From contig NC_031495.1 in assembly GCF_000237925.1 (NCBI RefSeq), positions 38,840,210 to 38,904,209 of the forward strand: 64,000 bases of DNA, given 5' to 3'. The stretch is from Schistosoma mansoni. Lineage: Eukaryota > Platyhelminthes > Trematoda > Strigeidida > Schistosomatidae. Below are positions 32,183 through 45,500 of the stretch, piece by piece. The position numbers and the translations under genes were made by a program. The notes under the pieces were generated by a model, which searched no databases, was not told the DNA's origin, and worked only from the letters and a program-made list of their open reading frames with translations. Within the stretch, counting starts at the first letter, position 1. The number at the start of each line of letters is the position of its first letter.

Positions 32183-34010
32183 ATTTACTTACTTACTTCT
32201 GTAACACCCGGTAAGAGCATAGGCCACCGATCAGAGTTCTCCAAAACACTCTATCCTGGACCTCCCTTTATAGTTCTATCCAATTCTTGTTCATTCTTCT
32301 CATGTCTGTCTCCACTTCTCCGAGTAATGTGTTCTCTCGAATTCCTATTCTCCTTTGACATCGAGGGATTGCCTTGTAACGCATTGGATGACTTCCTCAA
32401 TGTGTGTCTTATCCACTTCCAACGTTTCTTCCTCATTTCTTCCTCCACTGGAATCTGTCTTGTTCTCTCTCACAGTAGAATGTTGCTGATAGTGTCTGGC
32501 CAGTCGATTTGGAGTATTTTTTTAGAAAACTGTTAACAAACACATGTATTTTCCGGATGATGGCTTTCGTAGTTCTCCAGTTTTACACCCCATACATTAG
32601 AACTGTCTTGATATTTGTAATGAAAATTTTCACCATGGTGTTGGTTGACAGTTGTTTTGAGTTCCAGATGTTCTTCAATTGTAGATATGCTGCTTCACAT
32701 CTTCATCAGATCCACCGTGTTCATCAATGATGCTGCCCAGATATCTAAAGGCTTTCACATCCTCCACAGCTTCTCCATCAAGTGTAATTCAATTGATGCA
32801 TGCTGTGTTGCATCCAAGAATCTTACCTTTCCATTTGTGTATTTTGAGATCTACTGCTGCTACACTGGTCGTTTTCTCCTACATTTGTTGTTGCGTGTGC
32901 GATAGAAGATGCAGATTTTCGGCGAAGTGGAGATCGTCCAGCTACATCCTACCTGTTCATTGTATACTATGCTTCCCTTCAGATGTTGATGCCTTCGTAG
33001 TCCAGTCGACCACCAGGATAAAGAGAAAGGATGAGAGTTAGTAATCTTGCTTGACACCGGTCTTTAGTTCGAACGAGTCATTGAGCTGTCCTCCATGCAT
33101 GACTTTGCGGTTGAACAAATCATATGAATTCCGTATGATGTTGCTATACTCTCAGGTACACCGTAGTGTCGAAGAAGCCTCCATAGTGTTGTCCTGTCCA
33201 CGCTATCAAATGCTTTCTCGTAGTCAATGAAGTTTATGTAGAGTGAAGAATTCCATTCAATTGATTGTTCCACAGTGATCCGTAGAGTTGCGATTTGGTC
33301 TGTACACGATCGACCCTTAAGGAATCAAGCCTGTTGGTCTCAAAGTTGGGTGTCTATGGAGTACTTCATTTTGTTTAACATTACTCTGTTGAAGACTTTT
33401 CCTGGTATCGAACGAAGAGTGATGCCCCTGTAGTTATCACAATTTCTGAGATCGCCTTTCTTTGGTACTTTGATCAGACTTTTTTCTTTTCTGTCTGTTG
33501 GTACTTGTTCTTCATCCCAAATCTTACTGAATAGAATGTGGAGTATCTTTGCAATTGCTGCTATATCTGCTTTCAGTGCCTCTGCCGGGATGTTGTCTGG
33601 TCCTGCTGCTTTGCCGCTCTTGATTTGTCTAATGACCATGCTGATGTCTTCAATTGTTGGTGGTCAACCATCGATTAGGAGGTCCGTGGGTGCTACTTTG
33701 ATGTTAGGTGGGTTCAGTGGAGCTAGTCGATTCAAGAGTTCTTTGGAGTGTTCTACCCACCTGTTTCGTTGTTCTTCAATGTTGGAAAATACCTTGCCTT
33801 CCTTTCTTTTCACTGGTCTTTCTGGTTTACGGTAATTCCCAGCGGTTTTCTTTGTTGTATCATACAGTTGTCTCATGTTTCCCTCTCTTGCAGCCTTTTC
33901 CGCTGTCATTGCTAAGTCTCCCACATATTTACGTTTGTCGGTTCTGATGCTTCTCTTTCATTAATTGTTTACTTCTGTGTATTCGGCTTGTGCCTTGGCT
34001 TTTTCTGCTC
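32183..34010 (-). mobile_element. RTE/SR2-type LINE, about 1.8 kb, 5'-truncated
   Basis: Minus-strand frames in order: the segment before the reverse transcriptase (33924-33664), RT fingers (33639-33340: SGKAAGPDNIPAEALKAD, NCDNYRGITLRS), palm (33273-33064: INFIDYEKAFDSVDR), and the 3' region to the TTAC tail at 32183. Several frame breaks. The endonuclease is missing by truncation. Confidence 0.88.
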
Positions 34011-34480
34011 TTGGTATATGCAAGTAGGTATAAGAAGATATTCTATTCAATACTTTATAATCTGTATCATACTCTTCATGAGCACTGTAACTGATTTACA
34101 CTATTACATACACAGAAAAGTTTTCTTCTCATAATTAAACACTGGTCAATGGTATAGGACGAACAGTGTATCAGTGAAAACAATAGTGATGTCGATGAAT
34201 TCACGACCATAAACTGTGATACTCAAGGAAACAACATTTTATTTATTGTCAAAATCATTCTAAAGTAAAACAACGCAATTCTATTGTACCAAGAAGAAAA
34301 CTATTTGTAAATATCATTCAGACACATATTTTCTCGAATTATTTCGTTGAAATTATGATTCAATTACTAAAGTACCTACTGTTATTCATTCGTCAAGAGT
34401 TCACTGTCAATGAACGGTATTGTATTTCTCTTATTACAATCATTAAACACTTATATCTACATAACCGAACACATTTCTCC
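34011..34480. other. Unassigned stretch
   Basis: AT-rich, no exon or repeat recognised. Confidence 0.35.
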
Positions 34481-34996
34481 AAATGTCCTGGTACGGCCGA
34501 GAGTAGGGAGGGTCCGCTCTCCCTCTCTCTCCCTCAAAATGCTCTGACACTGCCACGTGCATACAACCTATACCATGGACGCCCTACTCACTGCCTTCGC
34601 GTGGAGTAGATGCTGTTTACAAAATTGAGAGAACGAAAAGCAAATGTCCGGCGCGGTCTATAACCGGGTTGGTGGACACAAAAATTCCATCTAGATAGTT
34701 GGAAAACCCTCATTCCAAACCAATGGTACAAATGGACTCCAGTATTTTGAGGGAACAAATAGCGTATGAATCAATTGTTGGTCACCGGCTACCATGAGAC
34801 TACATCTCCTCACGATGCTCCACTGTCTTATGGATCATATCTTTAGGTCAAAGGCTCCAGGTGTGGGCTTCTAAGTTAACCACCTGCTTCAGTTTAGGCA
34901 AATGGGCAGTATCCCAGCCCTCACATAAATCAAATGAAATTTGTGTGGCGCATATATATCTGATGCTCCCTTGTACCAATCTTTATATGTTCAAAT
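34481..34996 (-). repeat. Dispersed repeat R4, minus copy
   Basis: Complete reversed copy, from CAAATGTCCTGGTACGGCCG to TTTATATGTTCAAATAAATG. Confidence 0.7.
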
Positions 34997-35077
34997 AAAT
35001 GAATATAATAAATCTACATGAAGAAAAGTTCATTTGATACAATGTGTTTATTGTAATAAACTTCAAATATAAGATAT

Positions 35078-35245
35078 AAGAAGGGGTTTTTATAGATATT
35101 ATAGTAATTTTAATAGTTGAGATCATGAATCAATTGAAACTAGATCATCATGGAAAACCTGGAAACACTGGACGGCCGTTTCATCCTATTGTTGGACTCC
35201 TCAGTAGTGCTTATCCACGATCCCTCCTCACGAGATTCGAACCCA
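35078..35245 (-). repeat. S1 SINE, truncated
   Basis: Reversed S1 tail and hammerhead side ending at the B-box region (GAGATTCGAACCCA). The core reads CTGAGGA (plus strand TCCTCAG at 35197). Confidence 0.65.
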
Positions 35246-35711
35246 ATCAAAAGAGTTTTTACTATTTTGATTTCAACCAATCAAACCAAAACAATGCATT
35301 ATTCATTCATTCATTCGTTTAATCAGTCGGTCAGTCATTCAGTCACAACGTAGAACTTCGTACGTACGTACGTACGTACAATATGAAGCATCATTTAATA
35401 GCCAAATAATAAATGGATTACATACCAACAAAAAATGTTTATTCATAAATAAATGAGCACATATTTTCAATGACAAAAATTTTTTTTTTATTTTTACATA
35501 TTATGTAACCATATCCAATTAAGGGGGTTCATCAGTAAGCGGTTGAAGAATTTCAATTGATGATGGATAATTATCAGCTAATGTTCTTAAAAGTCAAGAG
35601 CAATATTGAATAATGATGAGTCCATCTAACATTATGATTGGTTAATAATCAAATAAGTAAGAAACAACGGAACACATTTTTTTAAAAGAATCTATATAAA
35701 CCTAAAAAGGT

Positions 35712-35746
<35 letters not shown>

Positions 35747-35884
35747 TAAACAGGAAGATGAGGTAAGTTTGTTTTTCTTTGATGGAGGTTTGGTCTTTGA
35801 GCTGAATAGTTCGGTCGTGGAGCTTTCATCATCTCTTGGAACGATATTATCAGTATAAACTACAGATAGAAGTGTTAGTTGAAC
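35246..35884. other. Unassigned stretch with microsatellites
   Basis: Contains a palindromic (CGTA)n run near 35361-35380 and (CTA)n near 35710-35745, then a Penelope terminal fragment (35775-35880, GATGGAGGTTTGGTC). No gene seen. Confidence 0.5.
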
Positions 35885-36237
35885 ATACTAAACGACCGTT
35901 CTGTGATTCAAGGTTTTTCATGATGGTCTAGCTTCAATTAACTCATGATTACAACTATGAAACTACTGAAATCTTCACACAAAACCCCATTCTGATTGTA
36001 TTATACAAATTGAAATTGAGTTCAATGAGTTAAAATTTTCTTTCATATTTGAAAACATGATTCAATTAAAGCTAGACTACTAAAGAAAACCTGAAAACAC
36101 TGAATGGCCGTTTCATCTTATTGTGGGACTCCTCAGTACTGCGCATCCATCACAGTGGTCTACGTTCAATGGACTCATGATTCCAATTATAAAACTACTG
36201 AAATCTCCACACAAAACCCCATTCTGATTGTATTATA
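35885..36237. repeat. Duplicated S1 tail with flanking sequence
   Basis: Two tandem related blocks: both end in an S1 tail, then AAAACCCCATTCTGATTGTA. The first continues directly into AAATTGAAATTGAGTTCAAT, the empty-site form of the sequence that the LTR at 36238 interrupts. Confidence 0.6.
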
Positions 36238-36510
36238 TTGTAGTGAAGGAGAACACGAGTGAGGACAATCGAATGTATATATAGTGAATATAGTGAACAG
36301 TTGATTTGCAAAATAACAATCATTTGTCTCAATTTGACCGTTTCTTCTGTAAATATCAGTTCATTGTCTCTAATTATTATTGGTCATGCATTTTCGTATC
36401 AATTGCGTGCCGTTCCCGTTCTCTCCTTATCGATCTCCTACTGAAATACATTCTATGCCCAATCATTGTTATATACTACTTATGTGGATATCAGTAACCC
36501 ATACCATAAT
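36238..36510 (-). mobile_element. Solo-LTR-like fossil (family L) just before the PSI-domain gene
   Basis: Reversed family L element from TGTAGTGAAGGAGAACACG to AACCCATACCA. It ends about 20 bases before the ATG used for exon 1. A paralogous empty site lies at about 36000-36030. Confidence 0.6.
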
Positions 36511-36530
36511 ATAAATTGAAATTGAATTCA

Positions 36531-39500
36531 ATGAGTCAACTTTTTTTGTTTGTTTTTGTTTTTGTTTATCTGAACTACTTTAGATACAATATATCATCCA
36601 ATCTATCAATATCATTATTTCTGATCGTGATCTGGTTATACAGATCCTTCAATTGTATAGATATTTGTAAACATCTAGATCCCCAACATTATCATAAACA
36701 AGTATTTGAAAATGATACATATCATCTTGTAAGTAATCAATTAGATCCTAACAGATAGAATTAGTCTCTTCATTATAATTATTTACTTAGAATTAGTCGT
36801 CATCAATTAGTTTTAAATGGTAACTTTCATCGATTCCTTCCTCCTCAAGTAAGTGACAGTATACTTATTCATATATATTTGAATTTGTTTAGCACATAAC
36901 CACGAAATTCATATTTCAATATTATAATAACGATGTTGATCAAATTGTTATTTATCGTCATCGTAAGTCAATTAAGTTTTTTTTTAGTTTTCTTGATCAC
37001 ATTTCTGTTTATGAATTCAAAAAAATTGATCGGATCATTTCAGTGAGCAAATTGAATATATTCTAAGCAAAGATGGATAATGGTTAACAGTTGAATCATC
37101 GAGGACACGTGTTGCGTCTTATTTTGAACTCGTTAGTTGGATGTACCTACATCTCACACTTGTTCATGTTCATTCTAGGACTCGAACCTCGTACCATTCG
37201 CTTCGAATGTCATCGCATTATTCATTTAGCTACTGAGTCATGATTGTCACTTGCTTGTGCAATAGGGTGAAGTTTAAATTCACTTGGTATTGTTTGGTTA
37301 AATATTCCCATTGTTATTTAGGACTGCAATTGATCAGTCTCTTATTGAAATAACGGCATACTCAGCATATTGCCTCTTACTTACTTACTTACTTACGCCT
37401 GTTACCCGTCGTCGAGGAGCATAGGCCGGCATTCTCCATCGAACTTTGTTCTGGGCAATTCTTTCCAGTTCTTTCCGGTTAACATGCATCCTTTTCATAT
37501 CTGCTTCTATTTCTCGGCGTAATTTGTTCTTTGACCTTCCTGTTTTCCATTTCCCTTCCGGATTCTAAGTTAGGACTTGCCTCGTGATGTAGTTTGTTGA
37601 AGTTTTTGATCCAGGGTATACAATCAGATGCCATTTTTCATTTCTGTAGAAGTTAGAAACATTCGAAGTTGGATAGATTGATTATGATTTAGTAGGATTC
37701 AAACAAAATAGCTACTCATATAAACTAAACTAGAGATTTATGAATATGTTACCTAATTTGTAGAGTATTTCATTGATTAAGAACAATAAGAAATTACAGA
37801 TTGGTTAAAAGATAAACTAAGCTAACTAGTGTACAACCAACAAGTTGACTCTATAATTTACTCTAACATATAGAGAGAAATGTGAAATATGGAATGATAG
37901 TTGAGAATGGAGAAAATTTCAAGTGAAATCATCTATCCTTTGTTTTCCATCTTGTATCCAATGGGTTTCGCTGATTCCGAGTACTACCAATTTGTATCTC
38001 TTCATTCCCATTGCTTTTTAACTGGTTTTCCCTGTCTCCCACATTGTCCGAACATTCCATGTACCTAGAAAGAGTATTACTGTGATTGTTAGAAGAAGCA
38101 TCGGCCTTGTGACTTCCGAAGAATCTCAGCTTTCATCATGAGGCGTCATAATTGTTCCTTCAACTCCCAGGCCAGTTTAAATGGTTTAATTTTTTTTTCT
38201 GGTTAGCGTTTTTTTAGCGACTTAGTTTTCTACAGGATGGGGTTGCTAACCCCATACTCAATCCTCCTCCTTTACCCAGGCTTGGAACCGGCAGTAGCCC
38301 TCAGAGGATCTACAGGCGGAGTTGCATATTGCATTAATATAGCCTTAATTCACAAGCATTATAAATAACGATGAATAGTGTCTAACACTGGAATGCATGA
38401 TGTACGTTTCGTCTAAGAATGAACATCAACAAGTCTGAGATGCAAGTACACTCAGCTGAAGGGTCCCAAATAGGACGAATTATTTCAATTTATTTTCTTT
38501 TTTTTTCTTTCTTTTTTATTCATTAAGGAGGTAAAGGTTTAATAGAGATATTCAATGATAAGAAAGTTGGAACAATTTCAAATTATATCAGATTTTTCTC
38601 AAAATTTAAACTTAAAGTATTCAGTGATGGTAAGTTCTTATATCTTTGAAATGATAATATTCGATGAGATTTTCTCAAAAAAAAAAGGATGATTGTGTGA
38701 TGTGGGCTACTTATATCCACATAAGTAGTATATAACAATGGTCAGCCATTGAATGTATTTCAGTAGAAGATCGATAACGAAAGAACGCGGAACAAAACGT
38801 CATTGGTATGAACACGCATGAACGATAATAATTAGAGATGATGGACTGATATTTACAGAAGGAACTAATCCAATAGAAGTTCGATAAGGAAAGAACAAGA
38901 ACGGGATGTCATTAGTATGAAACTGCATGAACAATAATAATTAGAGATGATGGACTGATGTTTACAGAAGGAAGGTTGAAGATTAAGACAATTGATTGAT
39001 AGTTTACAAGATTAATTATTTACTATATGGTTTTCATATTTTAGTTAGATATTCTATAATTTCATGCCTAAATACATTCGATTGTCTCCGCTTATGTTCT
39101 TGTTCACTACGATTGAACATTTAATTACACCAGTTCATTTACATTCACAAATGAAAATGATAACTTATATGCAAAAGCAATCTATGTTAAAACGTACATG
39201 TATTGAAACATAAAGGTATTTAGTGGTCTAGAGGTTAAGCGCTCGTGTGCGAAACTGATAGGTCCTGGGTTTGAATCTCACGAGGTAGGACCGTGGATGA
39301 GCACTACTGAGGAGTTCCATAATTGGACGAAATAGCCGTCCAGTGTTTCCAGGTTTTATATGATGGTCTAGCTTCAATTGATTCATGATCTCAACTAGTT
39401 AAATTACAAAGATATTCATTATTCAATTGATATTTAACCATTTATTTTGATCTTGATTATTTCAGATAAATTATTCGCTGTCAAATCATCTTTTATAAAA

Positions 39501-42500
39501 AAAGTTAAAAATAAAGGTAAGTAAAACATTGAATGGTCATTTGTTTACATGTATGAAATGTTTTTCCTTACACCTTCATTCATTGTTTAATTTGAACAAA
39601 TCAAATCATTTGAAGACTGACAACAGAAAGAAGGTGCGTATCCACGATCCCGCTTCGTAAAATTCAAGCCCATGACCCATCAGTTTCGCGCGCGAGCACC
39701 TAAGCTCTAGAACCACTATGCTGGTCAAGAAGCCATTTTAGTACATAATACATTCATCTATACATCTATTCAACACATAATCATTCTTAAATATTATCTA
39801 TTCAATTTAAGAAATCTTTAACACAATACACCTAAAGCTATTGGCTTCTCATCGATAACAAATAAGCACTATAATCAAAGTCAAATGATTGATTATTATT
39901 TTATTATTATTATTACTATTATTTTAACACATAAATATCGGTACAAAGGGGCATGAGATATATGTGCGCCACACAAACCCAATTAGATTTATGTGAGGGC
40001 TGGGATACTGCCCATTTGCCTAAACTGAAGCAGGTGGTTAACTTAGAAGCCCACACCTGGAGCCTTTGACCTAAAGATATGATCCATAAGACAGTGGAGC
40101 ATCGTGAGGAGATGTAGTCTCATGGTAGCCGGTGACCAACAATTGATTCATACGCTATTTGTTCCCTCAGAATACTGGAGTCCATTTGTACCATTGGTTT
40201 GGAATGAGGGTTTTCCAACTATCTAGATGGAATTTTTGTGTCCACCAACCCGGTTAAAGCCTGTGCTGGACATTCTCTTTTCGTCCTCTCACTTTCGTAA
40301 ACAACACCCCCACCACGAGAATGAAGTGAGTGAGACTTCCCTATCAGAGGCTATATATGCGTGGCCATGTCAGAGCATTTCGAGAGGGAGAGCAGAGTCG
40401 CCCTAGTCTCGGCAGTACTAGGGGATTTGGGGTTCAATTTATCAATTAAACTATCTATATGTTACGCAATGAATTGAATTCCCAAGTTTCATTTATAAAT
40501 AAACACTCTAAAACTCATGTCATATATACTTGTAATCGATTGTTTCATGAGGTATTATAGAAGATATTGCGTACATGTAAATACCTCACCGACTATCAGA
40601 TCTAAATGGAAACGTTATGGTTTATTGTTTCATGAACAATTTGAAAGTAACATGTCTTCAGAAACTACAAATCTGACATTTGATTTGAAGGATGAATGCT
40701 CATTTTTTTTCTTTTCACAAGACATCTATTGTGAATTCAACTGAAGAAAGTATTTGAGATAACACAGTAAATATCCATTGAAATCTGATCACTTTATGAG
40801 TAGGCATATTGAGTGTTACATTTAACAATAACTTGCTCAGTATTTACCTTTCAAATTTTAAGTACCGCTAGTCTTCTAATTGTAGAGATTACAGCCAAGA
40901 TAACTAATGTGATATATCCTAATGGGAAGATATTATTCTATTATGAGAATGTAAGTTGTACAATTGATTGGAAATAGAATTTTTTGTCAAATATATCAGA
41001 TTCATGTTAATCAATACTGTCAAATGTATCTAGTTACACTGAACATGATAGAAAGAGATCAACATTTTATAATTAGAAAGGAGTTTTGTGGACATTTCGG
41101 TATTTTCATAGTTGAAGTCATGAGTCAATTGAAGCTAGACCACCAGAGAAAACCTGGAAGCACTGGACAGCCGTTTCGTCTTATTATGGGACTCCTCAGT
41201 GACAATGCGCATCCACGATCCCACCTCGCGAGATATCGAACCCAGGACCTATCAGTCTCGCTCGCAAACGCTTAAACTCTAGATCACTGAGCTAGCCGAC
41301 ATCCAATTGTGTTATCGCTAACTTCAACCAATCCACGAAATTGAGCAACCATTCACCAATTGTCTTCAGTGAGTGGATATCTCACAACCGACGTCTTTGA
41401 ACTCCACTGGTCATTGCTTCTCACTAGAACTCAAGGAAATATCTCTTGAAGTTAGTCACTAGTGAGCAAATGATTATGATCATAAAGGTTTTTTGTGGAG
41501 AACTCAGTGTTTTCATAGTTGAAAGCACAAGTCAATTGAACCTCGCGAGGCGAGATCGTGGATGTGCACTGCCACTGAAAAGTCACACAATAGGAGAAAA
41601 AAGGGCTGTCCAGTTTATGTTTGATGAGACTATTCGAAATGTGTAAAGCAAATACATCATACTTTTCAGATCAAATCCGTTTTCTAATTGTTCTATCAAG
41701 ATGAATTGGTTTTCATACAAGAAGTTGTGTGTTGACAGATCTTCAATCAAACTTTAAATATGTTCTTTTTTAGATTCCCAAGGAAATTAAAGGAAGAGAA
41801 CGGAAATCGAAAATCACCGGTGATATAAAGTGTGAAACAGGTAAGAAACATTTCAACGAATTTTCATATACATTGACATACATCATCAATCATCTGTTTG
41901 CCTAGCCTAACTTAACCGGGTATCTCGAGTAAACACAACTAAGGTTCATGAATGTCTTTATCGCAAAAGGTGTCGATGACTATTCAGAGACGTATAACAC
42001 TTACGTTACTGATTGACAGAACGAGACAGGGATAATATGAATGTTGATAAAAAGCTAGACGAATATATCCACTTTTATTATCACTCATTCACTCACAGTG
42101 AAACAGTCACATATGTAGTGTTTAGTCATATCTTCACTTCATCCAAAAGTAAGTGTGGTTTGTATGAGAGGTACATGGAACTGATATTTCCCTTATAAAA
42201 TGCTCAATCGTCATGCTTCATTGAAAGAATCATGTATCGTTGAAAGATGAATCTGAGTTTTAAGAGAAGCGTTGAAGGAAAGTGATTAGATGTGATACAG
42301 TGTTAAATGATTGAACGTGAGTACATTAACTAAATGTTTGGTCGAATGGTACATGTTGATCGTTTGAATCCCAGCACTGGTGTTTAGGACAGCGATTGAT
42401 ATATATGTATCCTATGAGGATTGTCGCTATATTGCTTTAAATCATACGTATTGTGAGAAAAAAATGGATGGTGACTAGTATTGGAATCAATTTCAATCCT

Positions 42501-45500
42501 AAAGATCAATGTAAAGATGAAATAAACATTACGAATATGAATCAAAACTTCATCTCCTTGTATAAGCCAGTGTATATCTCAACTGAATAGCTAAGTGAAT
42601 AAAGGGACGGTGTTTGAAATGAATGGTACTGGATTTCAGTTTTAGATAGAACACTAACTTTGAAATTCATGTATATCCAGTTAAAAGCCCTCAAATTATA
42701 ATGAACTATCAAGCCCCCATGATTGCGATGCTAATCACCATACTTCCTTAGTTTGTTAATTTTATTTATTTATTTAAACACATAAATATTGGTACAAGGA
42801 AGCACCAGATATATATGTGCATACAAATCTCATTCGATTTGTGTGAGGGCTGTGATACTGCCCAGGTGCCCAAACTGAAGCAGGTGGTTTTCTTATGGGC
42901 CCACACCCGGAGCCTTTGACCGAAAGATATGATCCATAAGGCAGTGGAGCATCGTGAGGAGATGCAGTCTCATGGTATCCGGTGAGCAACGATTGATTCG
43001 TACTCCATTTGTTCCCTCAGGATACTGGAGTCCATTTGCACCATTGGTTTGGAATCAGGGTTTTCCAACTCCCCTAGGTGGATCCTCTATATCCACCAAC
43101 CCGGTTAAAGCCCGTGCCGGACATTCGCTTTTTGTCCTCTCAATTTCGTAAACAACACCTTGATTGAGAGAAGGCAGTGAGTAGGACTTCCCTGGCAGAG
43201 GCTATATATTCGCTGTCCATGTGAGAGCATTTCGAGAGGGAGAGCGGACTCTCCCCACTCTCGGCCGTACCAAGGCATTTGGGGGCAGTTGGGGGGCAGT
43301 TTGTTAATTACTATACTGTCTAACTGTATTTTGTAATGTTAATTAGTTTTTAATGAGTTTAAAGTACTTTTTGGCACATATCGCACTGATTTCTGTGTAA
43401 AATAAATTCTGGTTAGCTTTTTTTGTTTAGCGAGTCAGTTTTCTACGTGATGTGGTCGTTAACCCCATGCCTAACCCTCCTCCTTTACTCGGGCTTGGGA
43501 CCGGCAGTAGCTCTAGAAGAACTACAGGGCGGAGTTAACTTACTGGTTGAATATTGATCAATTTCGAAACTCAGAGTAATATATACCATGATTTTTATGG
43601 ATGCTGAATGTTAACCATTATATCCGTTATGAAGAGGTTTACAGTTTCTTGTTTAGACTACTCTTTAAATGGTTCAAACAACTTGTCATGTATACTTTTC
43701 TATTTCGATTTATCAAATCAGGTAATATGGTATATGAAATAGATGTTCCTGTTAAATGGATCAAAACTGGTACATTAGTGGAGTATGAACCCATAGGGAG
43801 TATGTTAAATCTTATTTATCGGAAAGGTTTTTGTGGAAAATTTAGTATTTTCATAGTTGAAATCATGAGTCAATTGAAGCTAGACCACCATGGAAAACCT
43901 GGAAGCACTGGAAGGCCGTTTCGTCCTATAATGGGACTCCTCAGTAGTGCGCATCCACGACATTAACACCGCTCAGTGGTCTATCGGTTAAGTGCTCTGG
44001 CGCGAGACTGGTAGGTCCTGGGTTCGAATCTCGCTCGAGAGCCTGGATCGTGGGTGCGCACCGCTGAGCAGGCCCACCATAGGAAGGAACGGCCGCGCGN
44101 NNNNNNNNNNNNNNNNNNNNNNNNNNNNNNNNNNNNNNNNNNNNNNNNNNNNNNNNNNNNNNNNNNNNNNNNNNNNNNNNNNNNNNNNNNNNNNNNNNNN
44201 NNNNNNNNNNNNNNNNNNNNNNNNNNNNNNNNNNNNNNNNNNNNNNNNNNNNNNNNNNNNNNNNNNNNNNNNNNNNNNNNNNNNNNNNNNNNNNNNNNNG
44301 TGGGTTTAAATCTAATTGGATTTGTGTGGCGCACATATATCTCATGCCCCTATGTACCGATATTTATGTGTTAAAATTATATTAAATTGTATCATTTAAT
44401 GAGTGATTGAAACAAAAAAATGTGTTTTCAACTATGAAAATCTTATTTAATCAACAGTAATTATTTTCACATTTGAAAACACATTTTTTTGTTTCAATCA
44501 CTCATTAAATGATACAATTTAATATAATTTTAACACATAAATATCGGTACATAGGGGCATGAGATATATGTGCGCCACACAAATCCAATTAGATTTATGT
44601 GAGGGCTGGGATACTGCCCATGTGCTTAAACTGAAGCAGGTGGTTAACTTAGAAGCCCACACCTGGAGCCTTTGACCTAAAGATCTGATCCATAAGGCAG
44701 TGGAGCATCGTGAGGTGATGCAGTCTCATGGTAGCCGGTGACCAACAATTGATTCATACGCCATTTGTTCCCTCAGAATGCTGGAGTCCATATGCACCAT
44801 TGGTTTGGAATGAGGGTTTTCCAACTCCCCTAGATGGACTTTCTGTTTCCACCAACCCGGTTAAAGCCCGTGCCGGACATTCTCTTTTCGTCCTCTTAAT
44901 TTCGTTAACAACAGTAATGCCACGAGAAGGCGGTTAGTAGGATTTCCTTGAGAGAGGCATTAAATGATATCCAGTCATCAGTTTCAAATGACTTTTTATT
45001 AACCAATAATAACTACATATCGATTCATTGTTAAATATCAAATATGACAGAGAAACATATTTCTAACTAATATTGAAATCTTCATGTTGATGAAATTTAC
45101 TTAAATATATTGGTACAAAAATATAGATGAGATGATAATAATCTGGAAAATGTTTAAGTGTGAGTGACTCGATTTTACATTGACGAGGAAGCGAACACTT
45201 TTTCAGTCGGTACACGTGATATCGAATTGCTTTGAGGCAACGAAATTGCGAAAACACGCTGTGAAAATCAAAATGACTGTACAATTTCTGAAATCTCTGC
45301 TTTCTCATGCATATCCGGTAAATTGAAGGTGTAGAGAAGTCATATTTGCAAATTACAATTATTCGTAGCTTGTTTTAGAACTACCACGTACCTGAGAAGA
45401 TAGTCAATGTCATACGGAATTCATATGATGGATTAAACGGTGAAATCATGCATGGAGGACAGCTCAATGACTCGTTCGAACTAAAGACCGGTGTCAAGCA

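Noticed and set aside
40517-40744. A 75-codon open frame in intron 5 of the PSI-domain gene
   Set aside because: It looks protein-like, but no acceptor and donor give phases fitting exons 5 and 6, which already join in phase; kept as non-coding.
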